A model generated the notes under the pieces. That model worked only from the letters and a program-made list of their open reading frames with translations, made no database searches and had not been told where the DNA came from. Both the position numbers and the translations under genes were made by a program. A stretch of 64,000 nucleotides of DNA, taken from positions 7,874,001-7,938,000 of the forward strand of contig NC_088117.1 of the NCBI RefSeq assembly GCF_036370855.1. Reading direction: 5' to 3'. The DNA is from Dromaius novaehollandiae. Lineage: Eukaryota > Chordata > Aves > Casuariiformes > Dromaiidae. The stretch's first letter is position 1. Every line of letters starts with the position of its first letter. Of this stretch, positions 50,488-62,326 are shown in pieces.

Positions 50488-53400
50488 TCAGGGACCAGCT
50501 TTCTCCCGTTTCCATTTTTGCAGTATATCATTTGCCGCCTTCAGGGTGGCTTCCTCCTAAACAAATACCGCCGGCTCGGTCAGCGGCTTCCAGCCAGCTC
50601 CCCTTCCCCTCGCTGCCCTTGTCGCTTACAGAAACAGCCTGTTTTTATCCCGAAACACCACAAACGCCCCGCGTTCGGGGTGATAGGGGCACGGCCATTG
50701 CCGGGGCGCAGGCAGCAGCCGCGAGGCAGAGCAAAGCGTGCCGAAAGCTCCCTGCCCGGACCGAGAAACGCGGCACCGGGCTGGGCAAAGGCTCGGACTC
50801 CGCAGGAGGGATCGGGGCAGCCGGATCCCGCCGTGCTAAATGCCGCTACGACGCCATGAAAACAGCCCTGATGGTCCCCCCCGGGGCCTCACCTTGGCGA
50901 AGCAGAAGCGGATGAAGCGGCTGTATTCGTTCTTGTGGGGCCCGGAGTAGAAAGTGGAGAGCGGGATGGCGGCGAGGCCCTGGGGGGAGAGGGGGGGAAC
51001 AACATGGCGCCGCGGTCGCTCCTCGTGGGTGGGCCGGCACCGAGGCAGCGGAGAGGGCGTTAGTTTTACCTTGTTCTTGACCATCCACTTGGCAAACCTG
51101 GAGTCGTAGGGCTCATCAGAGCCGGGGACGTCAGGGACATCGGATGCTGGGGGGAGAAGCGCAGCGGTGCCGAGGCTGAGAGCACGGCCGGCGTCCCGCC
51201 GAGCCCCAGGCCCACAGCGGTGGCCGTCCCACTCCCCACCAGGGGTGGCCGGACGACTCACCGAAGGCGGAGATGTCTGCGACCAAGAAGTAGGTGCCCT
51301 CGGGGACGATGGGTTTCATGCCCGCAGCGTCCAGGCTCTGCACCAGCCGGTCTCTCTTGCCCTGCAGCTCCCGGACCAGGGAGGTGAAGTAGCTGTCCGC
51401 CTGCCCCAGGCACTCGAGCTCCCTGCGGAAACCCTGTGCCACGGCCTCCTGCGGGGAGCGAGGGGTTTGGGGGGTCTCAGCGCTTCTTGCGGGGGTTGGT
51501 GGCTGCCCCGAGCCCAGCTGGCAGCCCCCAAAGCCCCCCCAGCAGCAGATGCAGGGAGTGTCCGTACCTGGGCGGCCGTGGCGCAGTGGTACACGCTGTT
51601 CTGGTGCACGGTGCGCAGGTGCTGCAGCAGCCGGGGCGGCCCCACGGTCCAGCCCACCTGCGGCCAGCGAGGAGGAGGAGGAGGAGGAGGAGGAGGAAGG
51701 CGGCGTTGAGTCACGGGGAACCTGCTTGGCTTTGGGCCGGCCCCCAGGGGTGAAGCAGGGCCGGCACAGGGAGTGCTCACCTTCCATCCCGTGACGCTGA
51801 AGGTTTTCCCGGCGCTGCCGATGCTGACGGTGCGGTCCCACATCCCCGGCAAGCTGGCTGGCGGGGAAACGGGAGAGAGAAAGCGATGGCAGAGCTCGCA
51901 GTGGCTGCTCCTGTGCTGCATTAACGCCGTGGGGGGAGCTCGCCGCCCACCGCAACCTGTGCCAGCCCCTTCGCAGCGTGGCTTTCGCCCTGATGGGCCT
52001 CAAAGCACATCGCGAGCAAGCGGCCAGGTTTTTCTGGAGCGCCTCTCCGTAATTAAGTGTTTTCATATCCATGCAGCCAGGGTTCCTGGAGGCGCCAAGC
52101 ACCATCACCCTCCCAACCGTACCGCAACGGGCAGAACAGGCCCCCGAAACCACGTACCGATGCGGACGTGCTCCTTCCCGTCGTAGACCAGCCACTCGTA
52201 CACCTCGTCGCTGATGCACAGGGCGTCGTGCTTCACGCACAGCTCCGCGATGAGCTCCAGCTCCCCTCGGCCGAACACCTGCGCCGGGCGGAGGGATGCG
52301 GCAGCGGCGGCCGAAATCGTCTCGCGGGGTGAAGCCGCGGCCCGAGCGAAGGAGCAGGCTTCCCGCGCCCGCCCGCGCCCTCGCTGCTCCCCGGCCCCGG
52401 CAGCGCGCCCGGCGGCCTCACCTTGCCCAGCGGGTTGTTGGGCGAGTTCAGGACAACGGCTTTAGTCCGTTCGCCGAACTTCGAAGCCAGCTCGGCCGGG
52501 TCCAGCTGCCAGTCTGCGCTGGACATCAGCTGTCCAGCTTTGGGCGCTTTCTGCAGACCCCGGAGGGGAAGCGGCGGTTTTCGCGAGCCCCGTGCCCCGC
52601 TCTGCCGCGCCGCCGCTCTGCTCCCCGCCTCGGCGCCTGCGCCCCGACCCACTCACCGGTCTCAGCGGCACGAACACGGGTGTCCCGCCGGCCATCTTCA
52701 CCATGGGCTCGTAGCAGTCGAAGAAGGGCTCGATGATTATCACCTGGAAGAAGGAGGCACCTCAGCGCCCTCCTGGCCCCGCTCGGCCCTGACGGGACGG
52801 CAGGAACGGGAAATGTTAATCCCGGAATTACTGCAAAATGGAGATCCTGCATTGCCAGGGCGCAGTAACAGGGAGGAATGATATCGCTCAGGGCAAAAGG
52901 CGTATTTCGCCCTTATGCAGCAATGAGAAAGTGCGGTAGTGCCCTGCAGCAGAGATGCTTTTCCTTCAGCAGCTCAAACACCTGAGGACGGGGACATACA
53001 AAGTCTTTTCTGTTCTGCAGGACTCTGAAAACCCCTCGTGGCCCCAGACAGAGCCGGGGCGAAGTGCAGCAAGCCCAAAGCCCCGCGTACCTCATCGCCT
53101 TCGTCGACGAGGGCCTGGAAGCAGCAGTAAAGGGCCTGGTATGCCCCCACGGTCACCATCACGTTGGACAGAGGGTCCAGCTCTTGCCCAAGCAGCTTCC
53201 CAAAAAGCTGGGCGAGGATCTTCACCAGCGGAGGGTGGCCCTGCGGGGCGAGAGGGGCGGCTGGGCTCGGGGCACTGCGGAGGCCAACGCGGACGCGGAC
53301 GAGGACGAGCCCGTCGGAGGGGTTGGGGCACCGAGCGCCCCGTCACTGAGCGCCGGGGGTGTCCTCCAGCCTGGGCACCTCCAACGCCCCGCAAAGCAAG

Positions 53401-54204
53401 GGGCTACGGCCCTGGGCTCACAAAGCCGGGGGCTGGCAGCGTGTTTTGCTCGCGTGCTGGAAGCCGTGCATGGGGGGGGGGGGACGTTCCTGCCACCCTT
53501 CTCCAGCTCCCCGGCCCCAGCGATGGCGAATTGGGGCCAGTCCACCCCCGCCCAGCAGCGCAGTCAGGGGGGTCCCCGCTGGAGCCCGCCTGGGTTCCCA
53601 GCCGAGGTGCCCTTTGCTCGGGGCACGGGAGCTCATTGCCGCCCTGCCCGTCGGGCCGCGGGGCGAGCGGCCGTGGGGCAGCGCCGGGGAGCGGGGAGCG
53701 CCACGCACGAAGGCCCGGGTGTACTGGTGCAGCATGTGGTCCTCCCCGCCGACGGCTCTCACGAACGCCTCCCTCAAGAAGTCCGGCGGCGGAAAGTCGG
53801 GGAAGCCCTGGCCCAGGTTCACCGTGGCGTAGGTGGTGGCCAGCTTGACAAACTCCACCCTGGGCAGAGGAGAGGGCGCGAAAGTGGAGCGTTTGCGGGG
53901 GCTCCGGGCGGCGAGGCGGGCGCCTCTCCGCGAAGCCGTCCTGCCGCTTGCAGGCGGACCTGGGTGCTCGTCTCGCCCAGAGCCACCCACCAGCAGCTGG
54001 TAGCCCCAAGCCAAGCAGGGACTTTGGGGACAGCCCAGGCCCATGCTGCTGTGCGGCCACAGCGGTTTCTGTCTGCCCTTAAGCTGCCTCAAATCACACT
54101 TACTTCACTGCCAGGGTGGGCCGGGGGCTGCCCAGCAGCAGGTCAACTCACCAGATATTCTTATCCACTCCCTCCAGCCTCCGAGCTTGCACCGGCCTCG
54201 ACAT
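50488..54204 (-). CDS. KYAT1: KYAT1 (CCBL1), kynurenine aminotransferase 1 / glutamine transaminase K
   Basis: Pyridoxal-phosphate enzyme that transaminates kynurenine to kynurenic acid and glutamine with 2-oxo acids. It can also cleave cysteine S-conjugates. The 12 coding exons are 54204-54152, 53859-53709, 53240-53091, 52743-52657, 52550-52422, 52278-52158, 51857-51781, 51657-51568, 51448-51262, 51146-51070, 50979-50893 and 50556-50488. They total 1278 bases, or 425 aa (human 422). It is a fold-type I aminotransferase: substrate loop [33 protein letters not shown], the PLP-contact NSPNNPLGK (N186), [12 protein letters not shown] (D214, Y217), the Schiff-base lysine K248 in [15 protein letters not shown], and the carboxylate-binding Arg (R398) in FIRFCFAK. 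All catalytic residues are present. The N-terminus ([12 protein letters not shown]) has no clear mitochondrial signal, suggesting a cytosolic form. Introns are very short (some about 90 bases) and GC-rich. KYAT3 is excluded by position and N-terminus. Confidence 0.96.
51669..51697. repeat. (GAG)n microsatellite in a KYAT1 intron
   Basis: About nine GAG/GGA triplets in a 123-base intron, directly after the acceptor region of the exon 51657-51568. On the transcribed strand it reads (CTC)n, so it also supplies the pyrimidine tract just before that exon. Confidence 0.9.
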
Positions 54205-55423
54205 TTTTGCCTACAGACAGAAAGAGAAGGTGAGTGTGACGCTTTCGTTGATGGCAGTGGGGCCGTGTGCGAAGGGGTGGTGGCCTCCCCGGGACGGCTC
54301 GTCCCCGCCGCCTGGAAGGTGTCCCTCCAGCATCGCTCCTCGGCTCCTTGCTGCCCGCTCGGAGCAGCGATGCTGAGGTGGCGGCTTCCAGGAGGAGCTT
54401 CGAGCACTTCTCACGAAAGAGCAAAGAGACTAGAGCTGGCAGAGAAGGACGTTTCATTTACAAGTTTCAACAGGAATTTGGAAAACAGGAGACCGAAAGG
54501 AGCATGCACGCTGCCTGGGTAGCTAGCGATGCCTTAAACCTCATTTTCGGTTGGTGACAGGGTCAAAGGAGCTCGGCCAGGCTGTGACAGTCCATAGCTC
54601 CAGACCCCAGGCTTTCGCCTTCCTTAGCGTCTCTTTTTCCCCCTCCGAAGGACCTCCTCGTTCTCTACAGACCACATCCCATTCCCCTAAAAGAACAAAC
54701 TTATTTTTACTCCACACTGCTCTGCTTGGTAGCAGAAGTGGTATTTGCTCCTTCGTCCCGCTGGAGCCCGTGGTGAAGGTAGGTGCTCTAGATCCTAAAC
54801 TAAAGGCCGGTTCTCTGCACCTGAAGTTCACAGTGAAACAAGCCGAGGCGAGTGGGATGCAGCCAGAGTCCAGGGTCAGCCGATGCCCGGGGACACCGCG
54901 GTACCATTTCCCCACCGGGTATTTAACGCCCATGCGCACTGCGGCTGGGAAGGGGTTGGAGAAGGACAGCAGGCAGCGGTCAGAGCAAACCTCTCCTCCC
55001 ACTTGGGATGAACACGCTGGGACAAGGCACAAGTCCTCCATGGGGAATTTATCGTGAGGATGACGAAAACCAGCGTTGCTGGCAGTGGAGGCAGGGTTTA
55101 ATAACTCGGCAGCAGATGAGAGAGGATAGCTAGGCGGTGAGGGGCCTGGAAACCGGGGACAAGCAATGGTCAACACGCTGAGAAAAGCCAGCGTGGGGCT
55201 CACGGGTGGCATCACTGCTGCAACGAGCTGAGAAAAACCATCCTTGCCCCAGCAGACGCAATGCATTCGAACAGAGAAGAGCAGGGTGCCCGGCAGTGGC
55301 CGAGATGTGAAATGAGGTGCTGGGATGTGAGCGGGAAAGCCCTGCGCCCTGCCGGGAAGGTTGGAGGATACACGGCCTCCGCCGTCCCCAGGCTGGCCCG
55401 CGGCCTCGGGGCGCGCCGCTTAC

Positions 55424-55530
55424 CTGCTCGCCCCCGCCGTTCCCGCACCCGCGGTTGAGAAACGCCCCGCCAGTATTTTGCTCCAAGGTCTTCAGCTTTC
55501 TATCTCGCTTCAGCCCTCGCTAGGGGATTT
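55424..55530 (-). other. KYAT1: KYAT1 noncoding first exon (inferred; 5' end approximate)
   Basis: On the minus strand GGCGAGCAG followed by donor GTAAGC ends a GC-rich exon at 55424. It would join the acceptor CTTTCTGTCTGTAG just before the KYAT1 start codon (54204). The exon has no in-frame ATG, so it is read as leader. The transcription start is a guess from the surrounding CpG-rich sequence (55380-55680). Confidence 0.5.
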
Positions 55531-55699
55531 GCAGCGAGTCGCTGATGAGCCCTGCGTCCCCGCAGGCGGCGGTGGACTCTGAGCTGCCCCGCGGGGCCGG
55601 GCACGGTGCCGAGGGCGAGCGGGAGTCGCTGGCGCCGGGAGGGACGGGGCAGCCGCCCCGCTGCCCCAGCCCGATGTTTGCTCTCGCTCTGCGCAAGCT

Positions 55700-58600
55700 C
55701 AGGGATACCGCAGCCAGCAGGACCTGGTGTCCGAGCTGATGTTGGTGGGCATAGAGGGGTTAATGATTTAGGCAGTATGAGGGAGTTGGAGGTTAAATAT
55801 TAACAGCTCTAGCACGCTGTTCTCTTGTGGTGGGGTTGCTGCTGGCTGCAGGGTGGTGGGTCCAACAGCATCAGCAAGCATGATAGGGTCGGTGGGAATA
55901 AAGTGCTTTAGGTCTAGAAATTCCCAGTTTTGAGGAAGGGCCCCGCCTGCTCCAACCCTTTCAGGAAAGAAAACAGCAAAAACTTTCTTCTGCTGATGCC
56001 TGCCGGTCCCGTCCTCGGCCAACGCTGGCTGCCGCTCAGCGCGGGGGGCCATGGATGGCCATCCCGCGGGCTGGGAGCTCCACGGGCTCAGGGCCACGCC
56101 GTCTCCGAGCCCGTTCCAGCCCCTTCTGCTGCCCAAACCTGGCGTGTTTCTCTAGCTGGACTTTGCCCGGCAGCCAGACAAGCCGGTGCGATTGCTCACG
56201 GAGGAGCCCCAGCAGCCCTGGCTGTGCCCCCACTTCACATGCCATTTCCTTGCTCTGCCGGCTGCAGGAGGGATGCTGACGTTTCCCAGCCCAAGAGGCT
56301 CTAGTGGAAAAGACCTTTAGGTGAAGCAACATGCAAAAAAGTTTTTTCCCATATAATAAATATTCTCCTGCTTATGAGATGTTCCCTTTAAACAGGATAC
56401 CTGGAAATAACCGGGCACGGAGGCGACTGCATCAGCGCGACGTTCCCCGCGATGCCCCTGCACCACGGCTGGCTCCCCGGACCTGCGCGCGGTGCAACGA
56501 GCTCCCCGGGCGCCGCACCGCGAAAGCCTGAGCCAGGGACCAGGCTGAGGGCCAGAGCAGTCCCGTTTCAGTACCTTGCTGAAGTATGAGCTGTGTCCGA
56601 CACCGTTCGCCCCCTCCAGCAAGACGTGACGCAGAGACGGCCCCACTCTCTGCAGCATGCCCCGGCTCCGGCTGCTCACTCCGACGGGTGCGGACCTGCA
56701 TTTCCCGGGTGGAGAACAGCGGGGTGAAATAATCATTGCACAACCGCAGGCGCAAAGCAAAGTCTCGGCGTGCCGGGCACCCAGTGCAGGCTGCTCCCAA
56801 GCCCCAAAGCCGTGGTCATGCTGCCCCCCCCCCCCCCCCCCCCCGAGGCTGGCAGCCGCCCTCTCCGGGAAGGCTGGGCGAAGGGGAAGGAAGCGGGATG
56901 AGACGCTCTGTGTGTTGTTACCGCAGCATCACGGCGATGGGACGTCGCACTGTGCCCATGACGTGCACGGAGGCAGGATCCCATCCGCCTCGGTCCCCAG
57001 TGTTTCTCGCCCTTCCTCCCCCTGCAGCACCTTCGGCTTCCTCATCCCCCAGCCCTGGAGATATCCTGGCCCTCTGGCCGTCCTGCGCTGCCCCCAGCCC
57101 CGACATGGCCAACCAAACCGCCCTTTCGTCTTCCTGCACGTTCGTAAGGATCAAAAAATCCAAGCAACGGTCCTGCCATTTTCGAGCAGCTCAGGCCACC
57201 CCCCAGCTGCTGGAGCTCCAGCCTGTTTAGCAGCAGGTTTTATTCTGCTTAATTAGATGTTTGCATCCACTTCCAAAGGGACTTTAGTGCTGAGGTTTCA
57301 TTCACGGCACCAAAGTGATTTCTGAGCCTCCTACAGCCTTTTTCTCCACCACATCTCCTCATCTGTTCTGCAGCATTGCTTAAGCACATGGTAACAAAAA
57401 TAAAAGCTAAAAAAACTTTGGCGTGTTGTTTGATACTTTAGATAAAAGGGGTGAGCGTGGAGGATGCATGCACCTCTATTTTGACCAGCCATGAATTAAC
57501 TTTCCCAGCTGCTGAACAACAAATTAACACAGGTTTGAAAGTGGCCGCCCCACGGGTAAGTCGCCGTTCCCGTGAGCTGTGCTTCCGTCCTCACGTGCAG
57601 GACGAGAGCCTCCGCGCGTCTGCGTTTTGTGGTTTTTCTGACGCGAGTGCAAAGTGGGTGTCAGCTGAGACCGGGAGTGTTTTACATCTCTTTACTCAAT
57701 GGGAAAAAACTTACGGAGAACATAGACCACAGCGTAATCTTGCTGGACACTGCAAAAATGCGCGGGGGGGGGGGGTGCGCTGGGGGGGGGACGCTGCTTT
57801 GGGGTGCAGCGTGGTGGCCGGCTGGAGCGAGGGGACCAAACCCGCTGGGGCACAAAAAAAACGGGGTCAAATCGGGCTTTGCTGCACTGCAGCAAACGAA
57901 GGAGCCGGGCTGAGACGTGTCCGCGGGGCTCGTGCAAAGGGCTCGTGGCAGTGCCGGGTCCGAGCAGCCGAGCGGGGCTGGGGCAGGCGGCGAGGCAGAG
58001 CCGAAAAGCCTGGGAGAGGCGTCGCAGGAGCCCAGGGCCGGCGGGGTGCAGGGGACAGAGCACGCTGAGTCTTTCGGAGGTGACAGCTCTAAGGTCACCT
58101 CGGTGACGGTCACTCGCGCTCCGGCCTGCTGGCTTGGCAGCGAGGGCGGCCGCGGAGCGGTGGCCGGCGAGCGGTGCCCCTTGGTGCGAAGCCTCAGGAG
58201 GGACAGTGCGGGGGGGATCCGACTTACACCCAGCGGGGCCGGTCTGCTTTAGGCTGCCCAAGTGCGGCACCGGTCCCTTTGCACACATGCCGCCGTCCCG
58301 GTGCATCCGAAAGGCTTCGCTCGCAGCGATGACTTCCTGGGAGGAGTCTGGGAGGCTGCGGGAAGGTGGGAGTCGAGCGGCAACACTCACACCGGGAAAA
58401 CCGTACCGGGCACAAGGCCATCCCCGGCCGCTCCCTGCGGCACTGGGCCGAGGGAGGCGACGGGTTTATTTTAAAGCAAACGGCTGGAGCATTTAGAAGC
58501 AGCGCTCCTTTATGGAGGGCTGGAGCCAGAGGTGCCGGAGTATCTCGGCTACCCAAATATCCCAGCATGTCGTTCAAATGCAGCTCACAGCAGCATAATT

Positions 58601-60380
58601 ATTGCAGGGTGGCTACGATTACCTTGGCATGGCAATGGAAGGAATTTTTCCCCCTGAGCAAAGCCTTCAGTCATTTTGCAAAAAGTCATTTTGCTAGGCA
58701 CTCCCCAAAATCCCACCCTGCAGTTTTAGGATTATTAGAGACAGGATTGCAGGTACAGAAAGCGAAGGCATCCTTGTTAGGTTCATCGGAGGTTAATGAC
58801 CGGCACGTTGGGCTTCTCTCCACTTCCCCTTTTCCCTCTGCACCAGGGTTTTACGTGTGCTGATGAATCAGGCCGTGGGACTCGCTCGGGGAGTAAGTAA
58901 CTCCTGTCTCTCTTTCGCAGTAGGAAAAAGTGAGCCATGGGGAGAGGAAGCGGAGGACGTCCTCCGTGCCACAGGCTCCCGTCCCACTGTCCCGCCGCGG
59001 GCTTGCAGCATCCCCGCCGTGACTAAGAGCAGAGGGAATTTCTCTGCGGGCAGATGCAAACGCTTTGCTTTCTAAACATGCATTTAATGCAAACACTGAA
59101 ACAAGCACTTGGAAGGAAAAACTCGTATTTGCTTCCCTAAGAGCTGGCGCGGCACGGCTGGAGCCAGCCTGGCGGCTCCCTGCCCTTTCCCCGTCCCCGT
59201 CCCGCTTTGCCTCCTCCTCCCCCAGCCTTGCACCATCCACAGCTTGTTTAACCCCAAGCTGAGCCGCCCTAACCTGCTAAACGAGCAGAAAGCTAACGTG
59301 GCAGAAAAGCGGACGGTTTGTGTGACAAATACATCCAGGCATGAACAATTCTTCCTCTTCTTCATGTCTTTAAAGAAAAACAACGCGTTGCGTGGGCTGG
59401 GTAGTGTCCGCAACCCCGTCCTGGAGCAGGGGGGCCGTGGCTGCCCGGTGCAGGAGCCCGGAGACGCCTGCGGCAGGTCGCTACGGCCTGTAATGTGCCT
59501 AGAAAGCCACGGATGAGCCCGTTTCGCTATCGCTGCGATTGCTGGTCTGCACAGGCTACAACTGACTGCACTGAACCGCTCCGAGCCACCTCTTGCACGC
59601 TAATGAAAACGTGATGCGCGCCTTTGAACTAGCCTTTATGAATTTTTTAAAGAAATGCCGCTGCCCGGTGCTCTCAGGTGAGTCAGGCAGCTGAAAACAA
59701 GCGCTGGTGAATGAGCCGGCTTCTCCGACACCACAAAACGACGGCCAGGTCCGAGCGCAGCCGCGTCGCTGTTCCCCACGCGCGGGAAACGCACGCCGCG
59801 TTTTCGAGCGGCCTTGGCTGGGCGAGCTGCCGCTCGGGAAAGCCGGAACGGCGGCTTCAAAATGCTCCACTTCCCAAATCGCAAGTGGGTTGATTCTTAA
59901 GGAAAAGAAAAAGCAGTAAAACGGGCTTGCGGTGGCGTACAAGGGGCGTGCAGGGGAATCAGGCCTGGACTATGCCCGGTCGCCCCTTCTGCGTGGCACG
60001 GCTACGGCGTAGCTAATTTTGGCCATTTACGACCCAAGGAAAGGGCGACCGTAAAAGTTTTTGTGCTGTTAGTAACGTGACCACTGTGACTTTTAAAATA
60101 AACATGTGTTTGTCCCTGTGTGCAGGCCATGCTTTGCCTGTCGGGTTTAGCTCATGGAAACCCCCATCCTGAGCCCAGCGGCATCTCTGGGACATTTTTG
60201 GTGGTGGGGAAGGAGCCACACGCTCATCCTACCCCTGCTCCGGTGGGACCTTGTATATAATACATAATAATATACATAATAAACATTATCGAAGAGGTAA
60301 ATCTCTTTTTTTTTTGGAGAGAAACAAGCATTTGTGGGCTCCAAAATACTACTGTCCTGCTATAGCAGGTGAAAACACAC
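55700..60380. other. GC-rich spacer between KYAT1 and LRRC8A
   Basis: About 4.7 kb with no recognised coding exon. Open frames on both strands reach about 230 codons in the most GC-rich part (57.5-58.5 kb), but these look like chance translations and match no family. It contains a (C)21 run at 56824-56844, G runs at 57760-57790 and a short direct repeat AGTCATTTTGC near 58668-58695. A CpG-rich patch at 57.5-58.5 kb could be an unannotated regulatory element. Confidence 0.5.
56824..56844. repeat. Homopolymer (C)21
   Basis: Twenty-one consecutive C on the plus strand in the KYAT1-LRRC8A spacer. Such a run can form G-quadruplex or i-motif structures and is prone to length error. Confidence 0.9.
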
Positions 60381-60559
60381 AGGCCCCTTCAGGTTTCCTG
60401 GGCTGAGGCACGAACGGCGGCGGCCCCTTTAAGACACGCACCACTTTGGGCTTTGCCCTGCACAAAGATGGCGCCGTCGCCCTCACCGCCCGCCCGTCTC
60501 TCCCCCTTCTCATTATCCCCCCGCCACTATAAATGTCCGCCCCCCTTCGCGCGCGCGCT

Positions 60560-60663
60560 GCTGGTTGTGCCCTGCACAAAGATGGCCGTGCCCGCTCTCA
60601 ACATGGCGGCGCCCGCCCTCTTCACTAGCGGCGGGCCGGGCTGATGGCGGCCATGCCGGGCAG
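60560..60663 (+). other. LRRC8A: LRRC8A leader exon 1 (inferred; start approximate)
   Basis: It begins about 25-30 bases after the TATA-like element and ends at a consensus donor (GGGCAG then GTGAGG). It holds two in-frame ATGs at 60644 and 60653 (ATGGCGGCCATGCCGGG). LRRC8A encodes the essential subunit of the volume-regulated anion channel. In mammals its coding exon follows noncoding leader exons, which would place it beyond the right edge here. Confidence 0.4.
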
Positions 60664-61253
60664 GTGAGGTCAGTTCCGGGGTGGGGCGGTCAGGGGCGAA
60701 CAAAAGGAGCCGGAGCCGCTGTGAGGGAGGGAGGGAGGGGGCCGAGGCGGCCGGCGCGGCGCGGCCAGGTGGGTGCGGGCGGCGGAGGTGGCGGGGGCGG
60801 CGCTGGTGCTGCGGCCGCGGCGGGGGTGGTGCTGCGGCACTGCGGCGCGTCTCCCGCCGCGCTGCCCTCAGCGGCGCGCGGGGTCTGCGGGACGCGTCCC
60901 CCGGGCGGGGCGCGGCGCGGCGGGGGCGCAGCGCTGAGGTGAGGGCAGGGGCGCCGCGGGCGGGCCGGGAGGATCTGCTGAGTAACGGGGCAGCGGCTCG
61001 CTTCCTCCCTGCTTCTGCGGGGCTGGGGGCAGCTGGGGGCCCCCCCGCGCTTGTGGGGCCGGGCGGGGCTGCCCCGTGTGCCCCCCCGGGCTGTCAGGCC
61101 CCTCGGCGAGGGGGAGAAGTCCCGGGCTTGTGCTGGGAGCAGGATCCGCTCGCAGGTTTGGTTTTGTCGGGTTTTTTTGGCAGCTTTTTTCCGCAGAGAA
61201 TGGCTTTGCTTTTTCCCCCCCACAAGCTCTGAGGTGGTTTGTGGGTGCGCCCT

Positions 61254-61274
61254 GGGCTGGGGCTGGGGCTGGGG
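61254..61274 (+). other. G-quadruplex candidate in LRRC8A intron 1
   Basis: Four G tracts of three to four bases separated by identical CT loops (GGGCTGGGGCTGGGGCTGGG). It lies on the coding strand 0.6 kb downstream of the promoter. The two-base loops predict a stable fold. Confidence 0.6.
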
Positions 61275-62200
61275 CCGCCCCCCAGGAGGAGAGCGGTGTG
61301 GTGCTCGGGGGCTCCTCTCCTTTGAGCGCGTCCTCCGCAGCGCTTTGTCGCAGCTGGGGTAGAGAAGCTGTGCTGTAAGAGCCCGGGGATCCCTTCGAAG
61401 TCTGTCAGCCCTAAGGGTAACTTTGCGACTGGGAGGAACGTGTTCTTGGATCGAGCATCTTCTCGCTGCTGTGTTTTTCCACCGATGTCTCTTCCAGTGC
61501 TGCTTTCCCTCCTCTTGACCAAATGCTCCCTGAAGCCCTGCAGTCCTCTCCTGCATAGCTAGGAGGCCCAGAGGCTGAGCAGTCTCCCAAAGCCTGGATC
61601 TGCTCCCTTGTCTGTTTTCCCATGCTGACATGCAGGAAAAAATGAAAACACAGTTGTGATTCCTTGTTGATGGTGCTAAATTGCTACCACCTCAGAAAGA
61701 GTCCTATTGACAGATACGGAGACGAAAGGGGACAGTTGCTTGAATCCACAGTGGTAAGGAAGAAGATCTGCCTTTTCAGAGAGGCTTCTGACAGTAACAT
61801 TCAAAGTAATTTCAGAGTTGTCAGGCTAGAAAGTAGGTAGTAAAGCTGTGTAGCCGTTTTCCCCGTCTGAGAAATTCTGCTCTCTTGCAAGAGCTTAATC
61901 AGCCTTTACTAGTTTAGGCTTAGTTATAATAGTAGCATTCAGTGCCTCCTTCAGCTGGGTCTGCAGTACCTGCTTTTTGGTATTTCTGGAATAACAGATG
62001 TTGGAGAATCCTTCTTTCTAGGAGTTTTAGCTCTTAGAGTTTGTAACTGATCCCTCTAGTTCTGAAGAGATCTCTTCATGGTTCCCAGTGACCCTCTGAG
62101 TTGTTCTTCACATCTCGGACATCCTTCCCAAGCTCTCACGTAATGCGGTCTCTGAACTTTGACCCTTCCTTCTTTGCTCATAACTTCTGTTTCATTTCAG

Positions 62201-62326
62201 GGGAGCTGTTCCCATGGCGTGTGGGGAATGCAACGTGTCAGCACCCACTCAGGATCCAGCACGCAGGGACATCATCCTCTTCCAGCACAGAGGCCTGAAG
62301 TGCAGATAGCAGAACCCAGCTGCAGG
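62201..62326 (+). other. LRRC8A: LRRC8A leader exon 2 (inferred, noncoding)
   Basis: A 126-base segment bounded by a good acceptor (TTCTGTTTCATTTCAG before 62201) and a consensus donor (CTGCAGG then GTAAGG after 62326), on the plus strand downstream of the LRRC8A CpG island. It does not encode any part of an LRRC8 protein. Joined to leader exon 1 it keeps an upstream frame open to a TAG at 62305-62307. Confidence 0.45.

Larger units (their letters stand above)
60400..61350 (+). promoter_or_regulatory. CpG-island promoter, presumably of LRRC8A
   Basis: A dense CpG island with a TATA-like ACTATAAATG (TATAAA 60528-60533). An exact 19-bp duplication (TGCCCTGCACAAAGATGGC at 60454-60472 and 60568-60586) and four YY1-like ATGGC cores (near 60469, 60582, 60604 and 60644) surround the likely start site. 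Three possible first-exon donors are visible on the plus strand: after 60663, at CCAG|GTGGGT near 60767 and at TGAG|GTGAGG near 60938. LRRC8A is inferred from the conserved gene order after KYAT1. Confidence 0.6.

Noticed and set aside
54541-55266. Open frame of about 240 codons on the minus strand upstream of KYAT1
   Set aside because: No recognisable domain, repetitive Pro/Ser/Gly translation, and it lies in the intron between the inferred KYAT1 leader exon and the start-codon exon. Most likely chance in GC-rich DNA.
55424-55486. In-frame N-terminal extension of KYAT1 from the leader exon
   Set aside because: The frame is open across the splice, but the apparent start is TTG; no ATG occurs between it and the upstream stop. 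The ATG at 54204 fits the human N-terminus.
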